Part shown: positions 6,024 through 11,142 of the stretch, piece after piece
Numbering within the stretch: the stretch's first letter is position 1
Layout: each line of letters starts with the position of its first letter
Assembly: GCA_902491375.1 (NCBI GenBank)
Contig: CABUHE010000041.1
Location: 1-11,142 of the forward strand
Length of the DNA: 11,142 bases
Reading direction: 5' to 3'
From: an uncultured Prevotella sp.
GTDB lineage: Bacteria; Bacteroidota; Bacteroidia; Bacteroidales; Bacteroidaceae
Program-made: the position numbers and the translations under genes
The notes under the pieces: generated by a model
Seen by the model: only the letters and a program-made list of their open reading frames with translations
Database searches by the model: none
What the model was told of the DNA's origin: nothing

Positions 6024-6671
6024 ATGCGCGTCGATGTCAGTCAGCTTAAAGACTGGTTCACATTCTTCAACGGAAAATATTTCAGCGGTCAGCTTCCAGA
6101 GCCTGACTTTGCCGTTGGGCGGTCGCGTACCCGTCTCGGTTCGTTGTCGTGGCGTTACCGTTTAAAGCTGTTCCGTAAGACTCCTTGCCGTTATGTTTTA
6201 CGTGTCAGCAATTATTACGACATGGACGAGCTTCATTTCAAGAGCGTGCTTCTCCATGAAATGATACATCTTTATATTGTGTCAGGTCGTCAGAAGGACA
6301 CTTCACCACACGGAACATTGTTCCGCAGAAAGATGAATGAAATCAATGCTGACGGCTGGTGCATCAGCGTTTCAGCACGTATGAGCAGCATAAAACGTGC
6401 CGCCAGCCCGGTGAAGAAACGCAGACGAATTGTGCTTGCCGTACGTATGACTGACGGTAAGTGCCTGCTTTCAGTTGTAAGCAAGCGTTATGTCTGTGCT
6501 GTTGACGCGACAGTCAAGCGGTCGCCTGATGTCTGTTCATACTCATGGCATACCTCAACAGACGATTATTTTGCTGATTTTCCCGTCGTTCGTACACCAA
6601 GAGGACGTGTGGTAACTAAGGAAGTTTACGACCGTATGGTGTCATTTATGCCTGTTGCCGACTTCAGTTAA
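6024..6671 (+). CDS. SprT-like zinc metalloprotease domain protein
   Basis: The 215-residue protein carries the SprT-like pattern. An N-terminal block, LKDWFTFFNGKYFSGQLP, is followed by the zinc site HEMIH (His78, Glu79, His82), and SPHGTLFRRKMNEIN supplies the third ligand, probably His96. Glu79 would be the catalytic base. SprT-type proteins are related to the Spartan proteases that digest DNA-protein crosslinks; the role of bacterial members is poorly known, and the recA neighbour is only weak support for a repair role. The C-terminal half (residues 110-215) is basic and lacks the paired-cysteine zinc ribbon of E. coli SprT. The frame is open back to 5964, but those 20 residues come from the recA terminator hairpin. 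MRVDVSQLKDWF at 6024 matches the family start. Confidence 0.82.
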   Translation: MRVDVSQLKDWFTFFNGKYFSGQLPEPDFAVGRSRTRLGSLSWRYRLKLFRKTPCRYVLRVSNYYDMDELHFKSVLLHEMIHLYIVSGRQKDTSPHGTLFRRKMNEINADGWCISVSARMSSIKRAASPVKKRRRIVLAVRMTDGKCLLSVVSKRYVCAVDATVKRSPDVCSYSWHTSTDDYFADFPVVRTPRGRVVTKEVYDRMVSFMPVADFS

Positions 6672-6787
6672 GTTCCTACTCTTTTGTCTTTCACTACTTT
6701 TCAGGCATACACTAAGCTGCACGTCAATGACGGCGTGTTATGTCTTTAAGATAAAAATTCAGAATAATACAGTCTCTGCTTTACATT

Positions 6788-6824
6788 GATAGTGCCCCTG
6801 ACTTTATCAGAGAGGAGCACTATC
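6788..6824. terminator. Hairpin between convergent genes
   Basis: GATAGTGC (6788-6795) pairs with GCACTATC (6817-6824), and the stem extends inward by CCT/AGG past one mismatch. It lies between the plus-strand SprT-like gene and the minus-strand helix-turn-helix gene, where a shared terminator is expected. T content after the stem is modest (TTCTTC), so efficiency is uncertain. Confidence 0.5.
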
Positions 6825-6885
6825 TTCTTCATGTCGGTATATATTGTGTCGGTTGTTATTTTGAAGTTTAAGAATCTTTTATACT

Positions 6886-7131
6886 TTATTTCGCATTTAA
6901 TTTCTCGCTATAATATTTAAAGAAGTCTACGTTCAGTATTTGTGATATCTTAAATAAGTCGTCTGTGTTAATTGAGTGTTTGTTGAATATCTTGTAAACA
7001 TTTGTACGGCTACTGCCCAGCTGCTCGGCAAATGATACTACCGTTATGCGCTTTTCTTTGAGTTTTGCCTTTATTATCGGTCCTATGGCCATTTCTGTAT
7101 TGTGTTTCTTGGTTGTTCTCCTCCCTTTCAT
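6886..7131 (-). CDS. Small XRE-type helix-turn-helix DNA-binding protein
   Basis: The 81-residue product is essentially one lambda-repressor-like helix-turn-helix domain. A basic N-terminus (MKGRRTTKKHN) precedes helices IGPIIKAKLKEK, SFAEQLGSS, TNVYKIFNKHS and DDLFKISQILNV, and the tail FFKYYSEKLNAK resembles many short Bacteroidales regulators. It should bind DNA as a dimer, but no target is known. ATG at 7131 is preferred over the internal ATG at 7092 because a consensus promoter ends 35 bases upstream and the basic arm is kept. It is monocistronic and divergent from the candidate RNA promoter at 7249-7280, so control of that unit or of itself is a reasonable guess. It has no partner toxin, integrase or phage gene here. 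Confidence 0.82.
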   Translation of the reverse strand: MKGRRTTKKHNTEMAIGPIIKAKLKEKRITVVSFAEQLGSSRTNVYKIFNKHSINTDDLFKISQILNVDFFKYYSEKLNAK

Positions 7132-7166
7132 GTTGTAGTTTTACAATTAGTTGTTGTTTTCATATG

Positions 7167-7198
7167 CAAAGATATGCTAATTCGTCAATAAAAACAAA
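7167..7198 (-). promoter_or_regulatory. Consensus promoter of the helix-turn-helix gene
   Basis: On the minus strand TTTG (7198-7195), 20 bases and TATCTTTG (7174-7167) match the consensus exactly. Transcription should start near 7161, leaving a leader of about 30 bases. Confidence 0.8.
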
Positions 7199-7248
7199 CA
7201 GCTTTTCCGGCGTAGTGGAGTGTGGTGTTTACAGGTATGTTTATTCGG

Positions 7249-7280
7249 TTTGTTTTTGTGTTTGTTTGGTGTTAAATTTG
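7249..7280 (+). promoter_or_regulatory. Consensus promoter on the plus strand, pointing at the structured element
   Basis: TTTG (7249-7252), 20 bases and TAAATTTG (7273-7280) match the Bacteroidota consensus exactly. No coding region follows on the plus strand before the 3' end of the opposing alaS gene, only the foldable element at 7322-7425. The start would be near 7286. A weak hairpin with five T (7288-7310) follows at once and could attenuate or terminate transcription. Confidence 0.6.
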
Positions 7281-7321
7281 TTCGTCGGCCGTATGCCTGC
7301 ATGGCTTTTTAGGTATAAATA

Positions 7322-7425
7322 AAGGAGTCAGGATAACAGGCATCGTCCATTCCGCGGTTTGTCCGCAGTATCAGGCATGTGGCTGTTGGCCTCTGCCTGT
7401 CGGATGCGTGTCGTCCTGACTCCTT
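7322..7425 (+). ncRNA. Candidate structured small RNA, or large terminator element
   Basis: AAGGAGTCAGGA (7322-7333) pairs perfectly with TCCTGACTCCTT (7414-7425). Inside, with single mismatches, AACA/TGTC (7335-7338, 7410-7413) and GCATC/GATGC (7340-7344, 7404-7408) continue the helix. It then opens into a junction with two arms: GCGG-TTTGT-CCGC (7354-7366) and CAGGCA/TGCCTG (about 7372-7399) with an inner GGC/GCC pair. An alternative pairing, ACAGGC with GCCTGT (7336-7341, 7395-7400), is possible. A consensus plus-strand promoter lies about 40 bases upstream. The complement folds almost as well, so it could instead be the 3' hairpin of alaS, whose stop is 23 bases away. The strand is therefore inferred. 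It matches no RNA family I know. Confidence 0.5.
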
Positions 7426-7448
7426 ATCTTATATTATGTAAGTGCTGC

Positions 7449-10079
7449 TTACAGATTTGCAAGTTCTACAACTTTGTCAACTGCTGCTGACAGACCGTCA
7501 GCGTTCTTGCCGCCTGCTGTTGCGAAGTGTGGCTGTCCGCCGCCGCCGCCCTGTATAAGTTTGGCTGCCTCGCGTACTATCTTGCCTGCGTTGAGGCTGT
7601 GTTCACTTACGAGGTCATCGCTTATCATTACGCTTAGAGTCGGTTTATCCTCAAAGACACTGCCAACTACGCAGAACATGTGGCTCGGCACAGCGGCGCG
7701 CAGTTTGAACACAAGGTCTTTGGCTGCGTCCTGTTTCATAGGAAGAACGGCTGTGATTAAGGTTACTCCGTTTACAGTTCTTGCCTGTGACAGCAGCTTC
7801 TCCTTAGTGCGCTCAACGGCTTCTGCCTGGAACTGCTCTATGCTCTTCTTCATAGAGTCGTGCTCCTCGATATATTTCTCGATTACGCCCTGTAAGTCCT
7901 TGGCATTGTTGAACAGGCTCTTTATCACCTTAATGCTGTCTTCAAGGTCGTAAAGCAGCTGCTCGCACTCCTTGCCTGTCTTAGCCTCAATACGTCTGAT
8001 GCCTGCTGCCACACTGCTTTCAGATATAATCTTCAGCATACCGATGCGTCCTGTTGACTTAGCGTGGATACCACCGCAGAACTCAACACTCGGGCCGAAG
8101 CGTACAACACGTACCTTGTCGCCGTATTTCTCGCCGAACAGTGCTATCGCGCCCAGCTTCTTGGCTTCTTCAATAGGCATGTTGCGGTGCTCGTCGAGAG
8201 GAATATCCTGACGTATCATGTCGTTCACGATGCGTTCTACCTGGCGTATTTCCTCGTCGCTTACTTTCTGGAAGTGAGAGAAGTCGAAGCGCAGTGTGTC
8301 AGCTGATACGTATGAACCCTTCTGCTCAACGTGGTCGCCCAGCACCTGTTTCAGCGCGTAGTCCAGCAGGTGGGTTGCCGTGTGGTTGGCAGCACTTGCC
8401 TCGCGCTTGTCTGTGTCGACGCATGCCATGAAGTCAGCTTCAGGCTGCTTGGGCAGCTGTTTTACTATATGTATTGACTGGTTGTTCTCTCTCTTTGTGT
8501 CAACTATCTCTACTGTCTCGTTCTCGCTTACCAGTACACCGCAGTCGCCTACCTGACCGCCCATCTCTCCGTAGAAAGGTGTGTTGTCGAGTACAAGCTC
8601 GTAGAAGGTGTTCTTCTTCTGAGTAACCTTGCGGTAGCGCAGAATGTGGCATTCGTATTCAGTGTAGTCGTAGCCCACGAACTGCTGTTCGCCCTGGCGC
8701 AGCACTGTCCAGTCGCTGTTCTCTACTACTGCGGCGTTGCGGGCGCGCGCCTTCTGCTTCTGCATCTCCTCGTCAAACTGCTTCTCGTCAACGGTCAGCC
8801 CGTTCTCGCGGCAGATAAGCTCGGTAAGGTCGAGCGGGAAACCGTAAGTGTCGAACAGACGGAACGCCTTGGCGCCGTCGAGTTCGGTCTTGCCTTCCTT
8901 CTTGACCTCTTCCATTGCGTCAGAGAGCATGTTGATACCGTTTGACAGTGTGCGCAGGAATGAGTCTTCCTCTTCCTTCATCACGCGCATAATCAGTTCA
9001 CGTTGAGCCGGCAGTTCGGGATAGGCCTCGCCCATCTCCTGAATCAGCGTAGGTACAAGGCGGAAGAGGAATGCCTCTTTCTGTCCGAGGAAGGTGTATG
9101 CGTAGCGTACGGCGCGGCGCAGTATTCGGCGGATAACGTATCCGGCCTTGGCATTGCTCGGCAGCTGTCCGTCAGCGATTGAGAATGCTACTGCACGCAG
9201 GTGGTCGGCTACTACACGCATTGCCACGTCGGTCTTCTCGTCCTTGCCATATTCCTTGCCTGACAGTCGTGCTATCTCTTTTATAATCGGCTGGAAAATG
9301 TCAGTGTCATAGTTGGAGTGCTTGCCCTGAAGGGCGCGTACGAGGCGCTCAAAGCCCATTCCGGTGTCGATAACGTTCATCGAGAGCTTCTCCAGAGAGC
9401 CGTCAGCCTTGCGGTTGAACTGCATGAACACAAGGTTCCATATTTCGATAACCTGCGGGTCGTCCTTGTTTACAAGTTCGCGTCCGGGCACTTTTGCCTT
9501 TTCCTCAGGTGTACGTGAGTCGAGGTGGATTTCTGAGCATGGACCGCAGGGACCTGTGTCGCCCATTTCCCAGAAGTTGTCGTGCTTGTTTCCGTTGATT
9601 ATGTGGTCGGCCGGCACGTGCTTTGCCCAGTAGCGTGCGGCTTCGTCGTCGCGCTCAAGGTTTTCCTCTTTTGAGCCTTCAAATACTGTTACGTACAGGT
9701 CGGCAGGGTCAAGTCCGATAACGTCTACAAGATATTCCCAGGCATAGTCGATGGCGCCTTCTTTAAAATAGTCGCCGAAGCTCCAGTTGCCCAGCATCTC
9801 GAACATTGTGTGGTGGTAAGTGTCGTGGCCTACTTCTTCAAGGTCGTTGTGCTTTCCGCTCACGCGCAGACATTTCTGCGAGTCGGCGCGGCGGCGCGGT
9901 TCAGGGTCGCGTGTACCAAGAATGATGTCTTTCCACTGGTTCATTCCCGCGTTGGTGAACATCAGCGTGGGGTCATCTTTTATCACCATAGGTGCTGACG
10001 GCACTATCACGTGTCCCTTTGATTCAAAGAACCGTTTGAACGATTCACGGATTTCGTTAGCTGTAAGTTCCTTTTTCAT
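7449..10079 (-). CDS. alaS: Alanine--tRNA ligase
   Basis: AlaRS charges tRNA(Ala) with alanine and removes mischarged serine or glycine. The 876-residue length equals that of E. coli. The class II catalytic core is at the N-terminus, with motif 1 region FTNAGMNQWKDIILG and motif 2 region HHTMFEMLGNWSFGDYFK. The editing domain carries the zinc ligands His566 and His570 (HTATH) and Cys668 and His672 in CGGIH; the family usually has CGGTH, a mild variation. The C-Ala domain ends with the glycine-rich GGGGGQPHFATAGGK near residue 850. The ATG at 10079 gives the standard start (TANEIRESFKRFFESKGH). It has its own promoter and a large hairpin element after the stop. The gene is intact. Confidence 0.98.
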   Translation of the reverse strand: MKKELTANEIRESFKRFFESKGHVIVPSAPMVIKDDPTLMFTNAGMNQWKDIILGTRDPEPRRRADSQKCLRVSGKHNDLEEVGHDTYHHTMFEMLGNWSFGDYFKEGAIDYAWEYLVDVIGLDPADLYVTVFEGSKEENLERDDEAARYWAKHVPADHIINGNKHDNFWEMGDTGPCGPCSEIHLDSRTPEEKAKVPGRELVNKDDPQVIEIWNLVFMQFNRKADGSLEKLSMNVIDTGMGFERLVRALQGKHSNYDTDIFQPIIKEIARLSGKEYGKDEKTDVAMRVVADHLRAVAFSIADGQLPSNAKAGYVIRRILRRAVRYAYTFLGQKEAFLFRLVPTLIQEMGEAYPELPAQRELIMRVMKEEEDSFLRTLSNGINMLSDAMEEVKKEGKTELDGAKAFRLFDTYGFPLDLTELICRENGLTVDEKQFDEEMQKQKARARNAAVVENSDWTVLRQGEQQFVGYDYTEYECHILRYRKVTQKKNTFYELVLDNTPFYGEMGGQVGDCGVLVSENETVEIVDTKRENNQSIHIVKQLPKQPEADFMACVDTDKREASAANHTATHLLDYALKQVLGDHVEQKGSYVSADTLRFDFSHFQKVSDEEIRQVERIVNDMIRQDIPLDEHRNMPIEEAKKLGAIALFGEKYGDKVRVVRFGPSVEFCGGIHAKSTGRIGMLKIISESSVAAGIRRIEAKTGKECEQLLYDLEDSIKVIKSLFNNAKDLQGVIEKYIEEHDSMKKSIEQFQAEAVERTKEKLLSQARTVNGVTLITAVLPMKQDAAKDLVFKLRAAVPSHMFCVVGSVFEDKPTLSVMISDDLVSEHSLNAGKIVREAAKLIQGGGGGQPHFATAGGKNADGLSAAVDKVVELANL

Positions 10080-10166
10080 ATTTTGTATAAATCTTGTTTT
10101 CTGAATATTTTACGGCCTTTGGGCGTTGTTGCCGCCACAGCCGTCGGTGGATATATTATCGGGCAG

Positions 10167-10198
10167 CAAAATTATAAAAAATCAGACAAAGAGCCAAA
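10167..10198 (-). promoter_or_regulatory. Consensus promoter of alaS
   Basis: On the minus strand TTTG (10198-10195), 20 bases and TAATTTTG (10174-10167) match the consensus exactly. Transcription should start near 10161, giving a leader of about 80 bases, longer than for the other genes here. I see no T-box or other known riboswitch in that leader. Confidence 0.8.
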
Positions 10199-10994
10199 TT
10201 CATTGCGCGCCAAATGTGTTTTGTGTAAGCTGAAATGTAAAATACACACTATTTTAATGAGTTATGTTTGAAAATAGAGCGGTTTGTAGTGCCGTTTAGT
10301 GTGTGCCGTCAGGCTTGCTCCTGTTCTTCCGATTACCTCCGTATATGCGTGCTTATGTATCTGTGTGTCTGTGCATTTGCATTGTTTTGTCCTACTGTGG
10401 CTCCTTGTAATATTTATGTGTTTCCTCGTGCGATGTCTGTGGGTGTCTTGTTTCTTGACAGATAGTAAGAGCTTCTGTTAGTAAGGCTTACATTTTGTCA
10501 AAGCAGAAATGTCTGCGTTTTTTTCAAAAATAGAGATTCCTGACACGTTTTTACGGCATTTCCAGTCATGGTTTATCAGTCTTTTCGGTCTGTCTTTTAG
10601 CCGTTGTTGCTGTAAAACATGCTCTTTTGCATTTTATTCTGCGGTCTTTTGTCTTATGATATGCCGTCAGTTGATTTCTGAAAGTTGCTCTTTTGTCTTC
10701 TTGTTTGCCGTCTTTTGTCTGTTGCATGTCATTATTCTGATGCACAGTCTGCCTGTGTCTTTATGTAATTTGCATGTTATCAGAGAATTAAACTTGCACA
10801 CGATATTCTGGCTTATATCAGTTTGTTGGCTGTTTTCTGCTGAGTGAGGCGCTTCTGAGAGTGTCATCCAAAATCAAAATGAAAGCATTTCTGTGTATAT
10901 GTCAGCTTCGTGCTGACTGGCTTCCTCTGACGTTTCGGCCTTACTGCCGGACGTATTATGTTAAAGGGTACATCTGTTCGCTGCAAAAGCAAAT
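10199..10994. other. Gene-poor region upstream of alaS
   Basis: Nearly 800 bases hold no gene I can support. The longest open frames (112 codons at 10509-10847 plus, 66 at 10667-10867 minus) lack promoters and known motifs, and the plus one translates to a Phe/Cys/Ser/Leu-rich chain that reflects T-rich DNA. The plus strand is rich in T with many TGTCTTTTG-like strings. A weak hairpin (GCAGA 10503-10507, TCTGC 10512-10516) with a T run follows at 10518-10524. This may be a decayed gene or repeat-derived spacer. Confidence 0.5.
10620..10751 (+). repeat. Degenerate 66-bp tandem duplication
   Basis: TGCTCTTTTG occurs at 10620-10629 and 10686-10695, and GCGGTCTTTTGTCT at 10641-10654 returns as GCCGTCTTTTGTCT at 10707-10720, both exactly 66 bases apart. 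The remaining positions match poorly, so this is an old duplication or a product of low-complexity sequence. Sixty-six is a multiple of three, but neither copy encodes anything recognisable. Confidence 0.4.
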
Positions 10995-11021
10995 CAGTAA
11001 TAAAGGTAAATACAGATTTAC

Positions 11022-11052
11022 TTTGTATTGCGTTCGATTTGCATTATCTTTG
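11022..11052 (+). promoter_or_regulatory. Consensus promoter in repeat module A, right copy
   Basis: TTTG (11022-11025), 19 bases and TATCTTTG (11045-11052) match the Bacteroidota consensus, as in the left copy. Transcription would run off the right edge, through module B, toward an unseen gene. Confidence 0.65.
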
Positions 11053-11104
11053 AATAAGGCAGGATGCGGCTCGGAATAACAAAACTGAAAAACTTCGTTT
11101 TTCG

Positions 11105-11136
11105 TTTGTTTCTTCTCTTGCCTTTCACTACCTTTA
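11105..11136 (+). promoter_or_regulatory. Promoter-like spacing in repeat module B, right copy
   Basis: TTTG (11105-11108), 20 bases and TACCTTTA (11129-11136) repeat the pattern of the left module B, with the same single departure from TAnnTTTG. Confidence 0.4.
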
Positions 11137-11142
11137 AATAAG

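Larger units (their letters stand above)
10995..11142 (+). repeat. Two-module dispersed repeat, right copy (module A then B, reaching the window edge)
   Basis: Module A spans about 10995-11056 and module B about 11073-11142, separated by a linker ending GATGCGGCTC. Both match the left copy at 121-265 in inverted orientation, so the two copies point outward from the window. Module B contains a small hairpin, GAAAAAC-TTC-GTTTTTC. The B module reaches the last base, so the repeat probably continues outside. Confidence 0.7.

Noticed and set aside
7322..7425. Reading the element as a miniature transposon with 12-bp terminal inverted repeats
   Set aside because: No clear target-site duplication flanks it and no second copy is in the window; a structured RNA or terminator explains the nested pairing better.
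10525..10532. TATTTTTG on the minus strand, a -7-like box in the gene-poor region
   Set aside because: No TTTG lies 19-21 bases upstream and no gene follows.
10509..10847. 112-codon open frame on the plus strand, possibly a membrane protein
   Set aside because: Its hydrophobicity follows from T-rich DNA (excess Phe, Cys, Leu, Ser); there is no promoter, no family motif, and a degenerate tandem repeat runs through it.
10667..10867. 66-codon open frame on the minus strand
   Set aside because: No recognisable domain, no promoter, and it only mirrors the T-rich repeat of the other strand.

Overview
This window looks like chromosomal DNA from a Bacteroidota member, most likely order Bacteroidales (Prevotella or Bacteroides-like). 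Three things support this. Several genes have textbook Bacteroidota promoters (TTTG, 19-20 bases, TAnnTTTG). Shine-Dalgarno sequences are absent and start codons sit in AT-rich leaders. The gene content fits: carboxyspermidine dehydrogenase of the alternative spermidine route beside recA, a SprT-like protease, a small outer-membrane beta-barrel and a lipoprotein. No database search was possible; names rest on motifs and remembered families.

Layout. Positions 1-118 (minus) hold the first 39 codons of a lipoprotein gene, driven by a promoter inside a dispersed repeat (121-265). A 213-aa outer-membrane beta-barrel protein follows (658-1299, minus). The gap 1300-1760 holds tandem TTTTACACA motifs, a possible 32-aa membrane peptide and the rhaD terminator. 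Rhamnulose-1-phosphate aldolase (1761-2570, minus) stands alone and is divergent from a plus-strand run: a conserved Bacteroidales protein of unknown function (2830-3426), carboxyspermidine dehydrogenase (3537-4775), recA (4882-5919) and a SprT-like metalloprotease (6024-6671). This run converges on a small XRE-type helix-turn-helix gene (6886-7131, minus). Between that gene and alaS (7449-10079, minus) lies a compact intergenic region with divergent consensus promoters and a strongly foldable 104-base element, a candidate small RNA. Upstream of alaS, 10199-10994 has no convincing gene. The window ends in a second, oppositely oriented copy of the promoter-bearing repeat (10995-11142).

How the parts relate. 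Most genes are housekeeping functions (DNA repair, tRNA charging, polyamine synthesis, sugar catabolism) in separate transcription units with their own promoters and hairpin terminators; there is no large operon. The least ordinary parts are non-coding: the two-module repeat whose modules each carry promoter spacing, the candidate RNA at about 7286-7440, and the DnaA-box-like repeats at 1373-1448.
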